DNA of 64,000 nt from Acorus gramineus (taxonomy: Eukaryota; Streptophyta; Magnoliopsida; Acorales; Acoraceae), in contig JAUJYN010000039.1 in NCBI GenBank assembly GCA_030737835.1, positions 1,086,782 through 1,150,781 on the forward strand. The letters are read 5' to 3'. A program made the position numbers and the translations under genes. A model generated the notes under the pieces. That model saw only the letters and a program-made list of their open reading frames with translations, was not told where the DNA came from and searched no databases. Below, one piece after another: positions 1 through 11,596 of this stretch; position 1 is the first letter of the stretch, and each line of letters opens with the position of its first letter.

Positions 1-469
1 AGAAGAAGATCTTTTAGGGTTTGAAATTTCTTGGGTTTCAAGGCAATGAAAGAGAAAAAGAGGTTTATAAGCCTTTCATAGACTTGAGGAAACAATTACG
101 ACAGCAATAATTTGCATTAATCCCGATGAATGCACCTGTTCCTTCCAAAAACGGAACCTATTTTTGAAAATATGATTTTCCAGATCGACGGCTCCTATAG
201 CATCCGTGGCCCAGGCTTCCAACGGCTCTCCCCGATCCGTCGCCCATGTGCTCGATGGCAGCTATAAGATCCGTCAGACACTGTCTGACACCCTGTTACT
301 GTTTGGTCCACAACTTGATCTATACGCATCTGATTTACAATCCGTAAAAAGCATTGGAAAGCCAACAAAACGAGGAATCTAACCATGCCAAATTATTAGA
401 AATTTTGAATACTAATCATACCATAAAAGCAGGTTAATTACGGCCTAAAAGCCAGAGTCGCTACACACT
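1..469. other. No gene recognised
   Basis: No open frame with a recognisable domain was seen. The right-hand LTR copy (5650-8669) has about 380 further bases beyond the stretch it shares with the left copy. I could not find their counterpart here, so the left copy is either truncated near 470 or strongly diverged. Confidence 0.5.
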
Positions 470-1625
470 CTCTCTCTCTCTCCCCCTCCCATTCTCTCTA
501 GGTCAGCCCCCTTTTTTGTGTGTGATTTTGGTGGTGCAAATGAAGATGAAGAGAAGGATATGAAGGAAGAGTGAAAAGGATGGTGAGTGTGTGTGAACCT
601 TGTATTTCCCCCACCTCCCTTTTCTTTTCCATGGAATTCTTTTAACCTCATTGTTTGTTTTGGATTATGTGAGGGTGTAGATCTAGTTGTGGTTATGGCA
701 ATGCATGTGTGATGGATTGATTGCTTGTGGTGGTGGTGGAATCCCTTGTGTGCATCCTTTTCCCCTCTTCTTCTCATGGTATGTTTGTTTCCCCTTTGTG
801 TCATGTAGGTATTTGTGTTTATGCTTCAAAAACGTATGAGTGTTGTTATCTAGTGCTTTAGGTGGTCAGAAAGGATGCGTAGGTGTTGTTATATGTGTTT
901 TACCCTTTTCTTGTTTTGGGGACTTTTGTGTTGTAGTAAGGTAGATTTCTGTCCTATAACAATCCTTGTAAAACTAGTACTTAGAGACATATTTTTAGGA
1001 TTTTGTCCCATATGATATGATCATCCATATGTCTAGATTCTATATATGAAATTTGGTATCATAATATTATATGTGTTGTAAGTTAGAACCTGATTTGCAT
1101 GGACTGTTCAGATTCGCATAGGAAATGACCAGTTTCTAAAAATATTTTATTTCGGCCATCTAGAGGCCAAATAAGATTATGACGTCTTCACGGATTATGA
1201 TCCTAACATGTCAAAGAATGTGTATGATTTATTTCAGAATTATTAGATGTGTATTTGGTGTTGTGGAGATTAAAGTTTAGGGCTGGTTGTAGTAGATGTA
1301 CCAGTTTTACTTGATTGTGTGTCAAAGAGCTATTATGCATGATGTGAGAACCATCAAGAGTTAGAGTTAGTGTATTTATGAAGTTGGCTTGTATGTGTGT
1401 CAGGAGACTTCTTATCTTAATTGAGAAACATTGGTTATGTTTTGCAGCTTTCGTTGGAAGAACTCGCGACGATCCGGATAACGGTGAGTGGTTCAATCCA
1501 CCCACTTAGGAAGCGCGTAATACACGTAGCCGTGCTCCGTGTATTCTAAGAGTGCCATAGTTATGTAGTATTCATATAATGGACGTATTATTAAGATTAT
1601 AACTTACCATGTTAGATAACGCATA

Positions 1626-1662
1626 CTATATATATATATATATATAGGCGCACAATGGGGTG

Positions 1663-1695
<33 letters not shown>

Positions 1696-1701
1696 TATAT
1701 A
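1626..1701. repeat. (TA)n tract split by a partial copy of the element terminus
   Basis: Two TA runs surround a 16-base segment at 1647-1662, ggcgcacaatggggtg. It nearly repeats the first 16 bases of the adjacent GC-rich element (1702-1717, one difference). This looks like a terminal fragment left in the microsatellite. Confidence 0.75.
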
Positions 1702-1756
1702 GGCGCACGATGGGGTGCGACCGTGCGTACGGTGCACCCCTCGTGCGCCCCGTACG

Positions 1757-1795
1757 TCGACCGTGCGATCGACGTTCTCGCGATCGCACGGTCGA
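1757..1795. other. Perfect hairpin near the left end of GC-rich element 1
   Basis: A 15-base stem, tcgaccgtgcgatcg at 1757-1771, pairs perfectly with 1781-1795 across a 9-base loop. The stem contains several CpG dinucleotides. Confidence 0.9.
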
Positions 1796-1849
1796 TGTTT
1801 TTTTAAAAAACAAAAAACAAAAAAAATGAAAAAAAAAAACGCGGTCGTC

Positions 1850-2130
1850 GTCGATGGGGGCGGCGGGGGTGACGGGGCCAACGTCGACGGGGGTAACGGG
1901 GGTGACGGGGTCGACGGGGGTGACGGGGGTCGACGGGGGTGACGGGGGTCGACGGGGTCGCGGTCGTCGTCGATGGGGGTCGGTCCGTGCAGTCGGGGTC
2001 GCGGTCGTCGTCGTCGTCGACGGGGTCGCGATCGTCGTCGATGGGGGTCGCGGTCGTCGGTCGACGGGGTCGCGGTCGTCGTCGATGGGGGTCGCGGTCA
2101 TCGGTCGACGGGGGCGACGGGGGTTGTCGG
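1850..2130 (+). repeat. G-rich, CpG-rich minisatellite core
   Basis: Degenerate units of the kind GGGGGTGACGGGGTCGAC, then longer units built on GGTCGCGGTCGTCGTCGATG, repeat along the plus strand. There are many G runs of 4-5 separated by short spacers, giving strong guanine-quadruplex potential. Related units occur at 43790-44060. Confidence 0.8.
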
Positions 2131-2285
2131 CGACGGGGGTGAGAGACAGCGAGAGAGAGAGGTCGTGCGATTTTTTTTTTCCGATTTCGAGAGAGGGAGA
2201 CAGCGAGAGAGAGAGGCAGGTCGAGAGAGAGAGAGAGGTCGTGCGAAATTTTTTTTTTCGTTTTTGTTTTTTTTTTAAAAAAAAC

Positions 2286-2320
2286 GTCGACCGTGCGATT
2301 GACGCGATCGCACGGTCGAC
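2286..2320. other. Perfect hairpin near the right end of GC-rich element 1
   Basis: A 14-base stem at 2286-2299 (gtcgaccgtgcgat) pairs perfectly with 2307-2320 across a 7-base loop. It is the counterpart of the hairpin at 1757-1795. Confidence 0.9.
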
Positions 2321-2370
2321 ATTAGGGGCGCACGAGGGGTGCATCGTGCGCACGGTCGCACCCTATCGTC

Positions 2371-2374
<4 letters not shown>

Positions 2375-2421
<47 letters not shown>
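2375..2421. repeat. (TA)n microsatellite at the right edge of GC-rich element 1
   Basis: About 46 bases of near-pure TA repeat. LTR sequence resumes immediately after it. Confidence 0.95.
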
Positions 2422-2425
<4 letters not shown>

Positions 2426-3789
2426 TGTATTTTGCGTAGATAATTTGTATCGCACCCATTACTTGTTTGTTCACTATAATACATACATAAATAACCATAT
2501 TTTTATACATCTAATGCTAGCTGATATTGTATCTTATGTATTTAATATCATTGAATATGGTATGCCATAGGAGATTCGTATATTGAATTTGCTCCATGAT
2601 TAGTAAATATGTGGTATGCTATTTATCATTAAGATTGTATGGTTCCATGATTAGCTTTGATATATTATGGAATATTAAAACTAAATATTTGAATAATAAA
2701 GCTTGCCTATCAGTAATAGGCACATGTAGGACCCCGCCTTTAGGATCATGCTAGGACATTATTCAGTTGTAAATATAGTTAATCTTCCCGCATACGAGGG
2801 ATGCAACTTCATGGGAATTCACGAGAATTCGATAGCGTATCGGTAATGGTTAACCGATGGTGGAGGATTCATAAGGGTCATATTGTGAGTGTGGAGCGTT
2901 TCTTTTACACATCATCGTGCGTTGAAGCTTTCCAACGTCGTAGCTGTCCTGCGTGGTGCCGCCATGATGTTGGAAGGCCGCCATGAAGAGGGTTACCTGG
3001 AAGAGGGCTACCAGATGATGTAGGGTGTTAGCGTATTGATTTCTTCCAAAAGTCTCTTGTCATCCCTATGGGCAATGGTGAGGGTATAGTGAGGGCACGT
3101 CTTTGCATGATTGTTTCTATCTTTATATTTTATTCCATATCTTGGTTGAACTATTATTGTACTATTGATATGATATAGATGTGGTGCTTGGATTCTTACC
3201 ATTCACTGAGCATGTAGCTCACCCCTCGTGTGTTGTTCCTCCACCAGGGGCTGAGTTGATCTTGAAGGAGGAGCCCCACGAGGTGAGATTCCAATAGTTT
3301 TGCAGCGTTCGATCTTTTGGTTATGTGAACATGAGGCCGTCAACATTCCTCTTACTTGTATGTTATGGTATTCGTGCTTGAGGCACATGTTGTTATTTTT
3401 AGTTGATTTTGACTAGACTTGGCTCTCACATGACAATAATTATGTTAATTGGATCTGTAATATTACTTTGGATTACAGATTTATGTCATTTTACGCTTTC
3501 GCACTTTCTGATAAGCTATCTATTATTATTGCTTTGTTAAACTAGATATGTCTATGCTGGATCATCGATGTATTCCTTGGAGTCATTATTGACATCTTCT
3601 ATTGATCACCTGATATTTATATATATTGCTACGACCCGAGGACGGCCGCTCCGGGGCGTAACACCATGTGTGCCACTCCAATAGAAACGACGACGGATTC
3701 CCTCAAACTTCTGTAGGACACCCTTCGGTACCGTAAAGATCGAAAGGAAGAAAACGAGGAGATTGGATTAAGACCGCTATAGGAGAACC

Positions 3790-4512
3790 TGTTAGAACTA
3801 ATTCTCAGAAATCATGAAAAATGTTGTATCTCAATGAGTGATTAATATGAAGAACTCATATATAATATTATTGATAATATAAAAATAATAAGATGGAGAG
3901 AAAAGGATTGGAATCGCCTGGTCGAGAGGCACATAGGAGATGCTATCCTTGAAATGAATATGTCCTCCATATGCTCGGAATTTCACCGACATAACGTTCC
4001 CGAGATACAACTCGACCCGCAAGATTCCGCCGACTCCCCGTGGACCGTGGTGCAATCAAGTGGGGTCCTCGAATCAAATCCTTGTATTGTCGATGCCCGG
4101 AATAAAATAAATAAGTCTTGATTGAGATCAGTAGAAAAGAAGAATTATTTTTCTCTCTCTGTCTCTTTCTTCTCTCTCATTTTCTGAGTATATGTGTGTG
4201 ATATAGTGGGTAACAGAGAGGCTCTCACCGTCAATATTTTACATAAGAGACAAAGGCGATAACATATATACATGTATCATGTGAATAGGTGTAACCTCTC
4301 TGTTATCAAAACACACTAAAGAAGATGAGCTTTGATGTTATACATTTCAAGCTCTAATTCTTCAAAACGTTCCATTTTGTAACTCATGCAAATGAATTCC
4401 ATTCATGCATGCAATTAATAATTAATAAACATTTATATGTAGTGAGGGTAACGTCCACAACCCATGCAATTAGAGAATAATGGATTATGTATTTTGGTCA
4501 CAAATTCCAACA
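3790..4512 (-). mobile_element. Solo LTR, copia-type, with perfect 5-bp TSD
   Basis: The unit is 723 bases, begins TGTTAG and ends CCAACA, and is flanked by GAACC at both 3785-3789 and 4513-4517. Read on the minus strand it starts TGTTGGAATTTGTGACC, a beginning typical of plant copia LTRs, so the element's sense is minus (inference). No internal domain, primer site or polypurine tract adjoins it, which is what recombination between two LTRs leaves. It sits between the two inverted copies of the longer LTR. Confidence 0.85.
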
Positions 4513-4517
4513 GAACC

Positions 4518-5644
4518 AAGTGTCCGCTAGTGCTTAAGATCTTTCCTTTCCCGCCCTCGTTCAAATTTATCCACCAACGGATTCCAATCCAGCCTTCGTT
4601 CAAATTTATCCAGCCTTCGTGCTTAAGATCACTTGTATAAAGATGTGAACCGAATGCGAGTTATAATAAAATTGTTGAATGGTAGAATGGTTAACATCAA
4701 TATAAACATTGCAGTTTATAAAACAACTAGTAAAATTGTTTGACCACATTGATTACACAAATGCAACATGAAAATGGAGATGAGACCATGTTTGCCACAG
4801 ATACAGAGCATCAGAGACAGCACAAGAATAATCATATCATTGTTGTTTCACAAACATGTTTGGGAATAATAATTTTATGGGAAGCACTCCAACAACATTT
4901 TTTTAGTTGATGGGTAGTGAATGCTTTGACTGCTTACACCAACATCAATAAACACATGGCAATGAAAAGTTAGAAAGAGATGACAAGGGACTTCTTCATG
5001 AACTTTTGATTAAAATTATATTGAAAAGTGGATACGACTATGTCACTCTAAGCCTAAACAAATGCTGGGTGTACAGTTAACTAAATTTTTTTAAAGCAGC
5101 TACATCTGAATCAAAATCCAATGGGATGCAAGAAAATTCAGTCATTCACAATGATCTTGCATGATGATGCTTTAACGAAGTAAATAAAAAACAGTTTCAA
5201 GTCTTGATCAGAACAACATTTGATTCAATCATGAAAATAGCAACCAGGAGAGGCACGACCAATCCCCAATGTTGCAAAGCCAATGTGAAGAGAAAGAAAT
5301 CACAATGAACTTACAACATTAGAGTAAAAAATATTACATAATCATGAAAAATAAAGAAACTTAAAACACATGAAACCCATCAAAAAAATATAATCAAATC
5401 CGCCTCCCCAAAATATCTACAGTGGACCGAACCTTAGATGAAAGTCTTTATGATAACTATTAAGTGATATAATGCAATCAAACATGAACAGGTCATGGGT
5501 TCAAGTATGAGAGCAGCCACTTTGAGCAAAATGTCAAAGAATAGTTCGTGTTTGCTGATTACATCCTTGCAATTGGTGATTGCATGCCGATAAAAACCCA
5601 TTTTACAAGAGTTTTTTTAGGTAAGATACATGCGTTTAAAATCA
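4518..5644. other. No gene recognised
   Basis: AT-rich sequence without a domain-bearing frame. A short direct duplication around ccttcgttcaaatttatcca lies near 4555-4620. The LTR target site CTTGG ends the stretch. Confidence 0.5.
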
Positions 5645-5649
5645 CTTGG

Positions 5650-8600
5650 TGTTACGTCCCCGGCCGTCCCCGGATTGTAGCATTATATAAAAATCAAGTG
5701 ATTAATACAAGAGGTCAATAATGACTCCAAGGGATACATTGATGATCCAACACATGACGTATCTGGTTTAACAAAGCAATGATAATAGATAGCTTATCAA
5801 AAAGTGTGGAAGCGTAAAATGACATAAATCTGTAATTCAAAGTAATATTACAGATCCAATTAACACAATTAGTGTCCCGTGAGAACCAAGTCTAGTCAAA
5901 ATAAACTAAAAATAACGAATGTGCCTCAAGCACGAATACCATAACATATAGGTAAGAGGAATGCTGACGGCCTCACGCTCACAGAACCGAAAGACCAGAC
6001 GTTGCAACAACTACTAGAATCCCACCTCATGGAGCTCCTCCTTCAAGATCAACTCAGCCTCTGGTAGAGGAACAATACACGGAGGGTAAGCTACAAGCTC
6101 AATGAATGGTAAGAAGCCACACACCGCATCTATATCACATTAATAGTACAATAATAGTTTCAACCAAGATATGGAATAACCTACAATAACAGAACATCAC
6201 GCAATGGCGTGCCCTCACTGTGCCCTCACTATGCCCTCACTCTTGCCCATAGGGATGTCAAGAGACTTTTGGGAGAAATCAACTCAGCCTCTGGTAGAGG
6301 AACAATACACGGAGGGTAAGCTACAAGCTCAGTGAATGGTAAGAAGCCACACACCGCATCTATATCACATCAATAGTACAATAATAGTTTCAACCAAGAC
6401 ATAGAATAACCTACAATAACAGAACATCACGCAATGGAGTGCCCTCACTGTGCCCTCACTCTTGCCCATAGGGATGTCAAGAGACTTTTGGGAGAAATCA
6501 ATACGCTAACGCCCTACATCATCCGATAGCCCTCTTCCTGGCGGCCTTCCAACATCATGGCAGCACCACGCAGGAAAGCTTCGACGCTGGACAGCTTCAA
6601 CGCACGATGATGTGTAAAAGAAACACTCTACTCTCACAATATAACCCTTATGAATCCTCCACTATCGGTTAGTCATTACTGATACGCTATCGAATTCTCA
6701 TGAATTCCTATAAAGTTGCATCCCTCGGATGCGGGAAGATTAACTATATTCACAACTGAATAATGTCCTAGCATGACCCCAAAGGCGGGTCCTACACACA
6801 CCTATAACTGATAGGCAAAGTTTAGTATTCAAGTATTTAGTTTTAACATTCCATAATATATCAAAGCTAAGTATGGAACCATACAAACTTAATGATAAAT
6901 AGCATACCACATATTTAACTAATCATGGAGCAAATTCAATATACGAATTTCATATGGCATACCATATTCAATGATATTAAATACATAAGATACAATATCA
7001 TGCTAGCATTAGATGTATAAAAATATGGTTATTTATGCATGTATTATGGTGGACAAACAAGTAATGGGTACGGATATAAATTGTCTATGCAAAATACAAA
7101 TTATAAAAATATATGGCATGCGTTATCTAACATGGTAAGTTATAATCCTAATAATACGTCAATTATACGAACACTACATAACTACGGCACTCTTAGAATA
7201 CACGGAGCACGGCTACATGTATTACGCGCTTCCTAAGTGGGTGGATCGAACCACTCACCATTACCTAGATCGTCGCGAGTTCTGTCAACAAAAGCTGCAA
7301 AACACAATCAATGATGCTCAATTAAAATATGAAGTCTCCTAACACACATACAAGCCAACTTCATGAAGACACTAACTCTTGATGGTTCTCACATCATGCA
7401 TAATAGCTCTTTGACACACAATCAAGTAAAACTGGTACATCTACTACAACTAGCACTAAACTTTAATCTCCACAGCACCAAATACACATCCAATAATTCT
7501 GAAATAAATCATACACATTCTTTGACATGTTAGGATCATAATCCGTGAAGACGTCATAATCTTATTTGGCCTCTAGATGGCCGAAATAAAATATTTTTAG
7601 AAACTGGTCATTTCCTATGCGAATATGAACAGTCCATGCAAGTCAGGTTCTAACTTACAACACACATAATATTATGATACCAAATTTCATATATAAAATC
7701 TAGACATATGGATGATCATATCATATGAAGACACAATCCTAAAAATATGTCTCTAAGTACTAGTTTCACAAGGATTGTTACAGGACAGAAATCTGCCATA
7801 TTATAACACAAAACTCCCAACAACAAGAAAAGGGGAAAAACACATACAACAACACCTATGCATCCTTGCTGACCATTCAAAGCACTAGATAACAACACTC
7901 ATACTTCATTGAAGCATAAACACAAACACTTACATGACACAAAGGGGAAACAAACATACCATGAGAAGAAGAGGGGAAAAGGATTGCACACAAGGGATTC
8001 CACCACCACCACCACCACCACCACAAGCAATCAATCCATCACTCATTCATAGCCACTACCATTACTAGATCAACACCCTCACATAAGCCAAAACAAACAA
8101 TGAGGTTAAAAGAATGCCATGGAGAAGAAGAGGGAGGTGGGGGAAAATACAAGGTTCACACACATACTCACCATCATTTTCACTCTTCCTTCATTTTCTT
8201 TTCATCTTCACTTGTATCACCAAAAATCACACATAAAAGGGGCTGCCCAAAAGAGAATGAAAGGGGGAGAGAGAGATTAAACTCAATTTAGAGTTTTGAG
8301 TGTGAGATGGGGGCAAAAGAGGTACAAATGTGCTTGGTGTGATGAGATAAGGAGGGGGTATACTTAGCCTTACACTCACCTCTAATAGAGACTTAGGAAC
8401 CAAGGGTTGGAGAATGGGGTGATACTTGCCTAGAGTCACCACCCACCCAATCAAACAACCAACCAAAACCCAATAACAGCTAAACACGGATACCATTTGG
8501 AACTGTATAATTTTTAAAACGATGTCAGAACGCGATGAAAATTTATAGGTAAGTCAAAGCAGATACTAGGATCACCGATATGCAGTTATATTTTTAAATT

Positions 8601-8669
8601 AAGTGCCTGAACTCTAAAAAGAAATAAAAACATAATATCTAATCACTCAAAAGTGACACAAACATAACA
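5650..8669 (-). mobile_element. Gypsy-type long LTR, copy 2, solo, with perfect 5-bp TSD
   Basis: A 3020-base unit begins TGTTACG and ends CATAACA, giving perfect TGTTA/TAACA terminal inverted bases, and is flanked by CTTGG at 5645-5649 and 8670-8674. It is the reverse complement of the copy at 470-3663, so its sense strand is minus. The third LTR at 22029-24922 has a related start and end. There is no coding region, primer site or polypurine tract next to it, so it is called a solo LTR. Short open frames inside, including a His-rich one near 8000, appear in both copies and are not genes. Confidence 0.88.
6049..6499. repeat. Tandem duplication inside LTR copy 2, period about 230 bp
   Basis: The segment starting aactcagcctctggtagagg at about 6051 recurs at 6281 and is near-identical up to the gggagaaatcaa junction. 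Within each unit the 11-base motif gtgccctcact is itself repeated, three times in the first unit and twice in the second. LTR copy 1 has a single unit here, so the duplication came after the copies diverged. Confidence 0.85.
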
Positions 8670-8674
8670 CTTGG

Positions 8675-9117
8675 TTCGGCGAAATGCTGATTTTAAATGC
8701 TAATTTATAAGTACAGAAATTATAAATGTTCATATTTATAAGGGTTTTAAAAAAAACTGTATTTGGTTCGACAAAACAAATAAACACTTACTTTAATAAT
8801 TGTGATTGGTTAACCACTTATTAGTAGTGTTTATGCAAGGGTATTTTGATCCATTTTATAAATGGTGAATGTTATTTTAATGTTTGGTTTGAATACTTTA
8901 AATTCATTCAAAAATTAAGGTCTATAATAATGCGTTCAATCTATTTACAAGTTTCTCAAGACCTCAAGAATCAACATATCATAAGTTAAAATATATAAAG
9001 ATAAAAATGATAACGCTGATAATAATAGTTGTTAATTTCACGTAACTACGCAAACAACAATAAATCACAATGAAAACCTAACCAAGAATAAAGAAATTTT
9101 ACCTTCCCTTTGCACCA
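8675..9117. other. No gene recognised
   Basis: AT-rich sequence after the LTR. Phrases of the 'aaatgctga...taagtac' type recur in inverted form near 10300-10370, so this may be one end of an old inverted-repeat element. That was not resolved. Confidence 0.35.
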
Positions 9118-9370
9118 ATTCAACCTACAAACAAGAAATTCAAAAACACAAAAAACAGATTTCTCTCTCCCTCTCTCTCTTTTCAATTTAGAAACGAGAA
9201 ACTAAAGAACACAATGAATAAAGTCCTCTCTCCCTCTCTCTCTATCCAACCTACAAACAAGAAATTCAAGAACACAAAGAACAAAGCCCTCTCTCCCTCT
9301 CTCTATTCAACCTATAAACAAGAAATTCAAGAACACAAAAGAACAGATTCCTCTTTCCCTCCCCGACGGG
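9118..9370 (+). repeat. Tandem repeat of about 73 bp, roughly 3.5 copies
   Basis: Each unit combines a CT-rich stretch (ctctctccctctctctc) with cctacaaacaagaaattcaa and a run of 'gaacacaaagaaca'. It resembles an amplified pyrimidine-rich leader and ends just before the short ORF at 9381. Confidence 0.85.
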
Positions 9371-9380
9371 TTCCTCTGGG

Positions 9381-9491
9381 ATGGCCTCATCCATGCCGAC
9401 GTTGACCAATTTCAGCGACCGGAACCGCTACTTTCGAGTGATCAACGGCAAATCCTCTGACGACGAGAACAGATCCATTGCGTCGAATTGA
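9381..9491 (+). other. Short ORF of 36 codons after a CT-rich leader; possible captured first exon
   Basis: The frame runs from ATG at 9381 to TGA at 9489-9491, starts MASSMPTLTNFSDRNRYFRV and is GC-richer than its surroundings. It follows the repeated CT-rich leader, the arrangement expected of a 5' UTR and first coding exon. I do not recognise the protein. No convincing continuation or splice donor was established, and it may be chance or a gene scrap carried by an element. Confidence 0.25.
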
Positions 9492-11596
9492 GTTTTTTTT
9501 TTTTTCTTGGTGAAGAGAGTGTGTGGAGGTCAATCTGGTGAGGAGGCTAGGGAGGGTTCTGAAAATTTTTTCGTGAGGTTAGAGTGCCAAATGAGGGGTT
9601 ATATACTTTTGGTAATTTTGGGTTTTGAGAAGGGTATACCAGTCTTTTCGCACCCAAGTAATGCAAACGCTGAGAAAATAAGTGCAGATGGGTTGGCTAA
9701 AATTATTAACCCCCGTAAGGGTGTGACATTAGATTATTTGTTCTCGATAGCTATACTGAAATAAATAATAATCCAGGCTAAATAAATAATTTTTTATTTG
9801 ATTGTCTTTTTTGTTATTCTCATTGATAAATTTAAAAATGACTTTTTTATTATTTGGTTTGCCTTAGATAAAGTGATGATAAATGATTGATAAGAGATGA
9901 ATAAGAGTTTATAATTTTCTAAATGACAACTATACCCCCTGAGAATAGTGTGAGTGATATATGATTAATTTGATAGATGTAACAGTTTTTGGAATTTGTA
10001 TGAGTCTGTTAGATGAGATAAATTTTTTAAAATGACAGATAAAGGTATTTTTATCCATTGACATAGATAAACCTTGATAAGCAATTCCACTATTTCCTAA
10101 AAATAGTTATCAGGCCTTATTCTAACTTATCCAAACATAACTATCGGGGTTTATTCTATCAAAACAAACAACTTTTTTTAGCTATTCTTATTTATTTTCA
10201 TTATTCTTGTCTTACGTTCCATGCCATACGGGGGTAGTGCTTATTTGGGTTTAATTGTTTATTTTTAGGACTTATGGATGTTGTGAACCAAGATGAAAAC
10301 TAAAAAGCACTTATTTTTAGCTTTCAGCTGAATAAATGCTGAAAACATATTCAACCAAACACCACCTAAGTCTCAAGGAATTGTATTTATGATTAAAAGA
10401 ATATATAAAAGATTGAACTTCTAATCATATCGACACGTTTTCTTACCATCCAATCGTCTTTTGGGTGCGATAGTACAAAAAGATGCTGCACCAGCTTCAC
10501 ATATAGATGCTATTCTTCAAAATGATCATCATCCATTAATGTGGATCAAAAGTCGTTATGGCAAAATAACTATATACAACTGCTTCTTTAGTAACTGATC
10601 ATTCATTGCTTTCTTTGTTTGCAAACACACAATCTTTAGTTTCTAACTTGTAGGAGTTATTGGACTGATCGCGCGTTCCAAGGATAACACATTCAATTTA
10701 GTCATGTTGTTAAATCCATCCTTTGAGCATCTAACATTGAAGTAGGAGTCCTTCATTGTTATATCAACTATATAGTTTTTGATGCTCTCTCCTCTTGTAA
10801 TTCATGAACAACATAACTATAATAATTCTATTTGGTAATCTATATAATAATTCCAGAGATTATAAATCGGGTATGAAGATCTCACCTTGGATTAAATCAT
10901 CTAGCTTGCATCCCAATCGATTCTATGCGATGTCTCCAAAAAATGTGACCTGTGAGCTTGAACTCTAGTCGGTCAATTTAATTTTCTATAGATAACTACA
11001 CGGAGAATAATTTGTTTCTGATGATCCCACAGAATGTTGAGCATAGCAAAACATGTAACATGTATTAAACAAGGAAACGATTATTATTTTTATTTGACAG
11101 TGTAACTTGACATACTCAAGAGTGGGGTTGTTATGATTGAAAGGAGCTTGTTTTCTGGCAGCTCTTTGGGCTACACGACTCACGTGCAATGAGGTAATCT
11201 TTAGGGGTCAAATGTATTACTTCAAAAATCTGTCAAATGTATTACTTCAAAAATCTATGGCCTTAAGCAAGTGTGGGGTCGTTACATTGCAGGCAAGAGT
11301 GGCATGGACCTCCGGCAGGGGTGTCTATCCACTATGGCTTAAGAGAGCATTTGGTCGATGGATGCCCTGGGTAGGAGCCTCTCCTACTTTGGGTGGCGTG
11401 ATTTTTTTTTTTTTTGTCATTGTTGCTTTTATCTATACTATTATGCTATTTCTATTTTCTTTTCTCCCCCATTTATAAAATTTCAAACTTCTGCTTGTTC
11501 AGTAATATATTATCAGGGTAGTAATTGTCTACCGATAATATTAAATGATAGATTTTACTTATACACAAATTTACATGCATGAGTACATGAAGATGG
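9492..11596. other. No gene recognised
   Basis: AT-rich DNA. 9780-10200 resembles the degraded hAT/MITE-like phrases of 48900-49300 (tttatcc / ggataaa, 'cttatcacttt'), but no boundary was found. 10430-10760 and 11130-11480 have brief better-composed frames without recognisable domains. Confidence 0.4.

Larger units (their letters stand above)
1702..2374. mobile_element. CpG-dense long inverted-repeat element, copy 1, inserted in (TA)n
   Basis: Both ends carry the same roughly 100-base block in inverted orientation (about 1702-1803 and 2275-2374). Each has a GGGGTGC...GCACCCC palindrome, a GTGCGCCCC segment and a perfect hairpin, then an A/T homopolymer on the inner side. The core is a G-rich, CpG-dense minisatellite followed by GA tracts. 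TA runs flank it on both sides. The other copy of the host LTR has an uninterrupted AT-rich site at about 7099-7116, so this block is an insertion. It resembles rice Micron elements in using TA microsatellites (family knowledge), but no transposase is present and the assignment is inference. Long open frames inside are low-complexity and not considered genes. Confidence 0.75.
470..3663 (+). mobile_element. Gypsy-type long LTR, copy 1 (solo or truncated)
   Basis: Almost the whole stretch is matched in reverse complement by 5650-8290: the CT/GA-rich segment near 470-600, the (GTG)n-like segment near 730, the segment at 1203-1505, and the end at 3630-3663. It ends in ggggcgtaaca after a CpG-rich block, a typical 3' end of plant chromovirus-type LTRs (established knowledge), so the sense strand is taken as plus. 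No primer-binding site of the usual TGGTATCAGAGC kind follows, so no internal region is attached. The left end is unresolved and no TSD is claimed. The GC-rich element at 1702-2374 is inserted inside it. No coding capacity. Confidence 0.7.

Noticed and set aside
244..250. CCATG followed by TG as a possible left TSD and start for LTR copy 1
   Set aside because: The start TGCTC does not match the family's TGTTA ends and a five-base match is expected by chance in this interval.
445..804. His-rich minus-strand frame of 119 codons
   Set aside because: It lies in the LTR and recurs, diverged and with frame breaks, in LTR copy 2; no protein resemblance.
1604..2423. Open frames of 189-249 codons rich in Arg/Gly/Val and Thr/Pro
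   Set aside because: They are produced by the minisatellite and homopolymers of the GC-rich element; mutually overlapping on both strands with no family resemblance.
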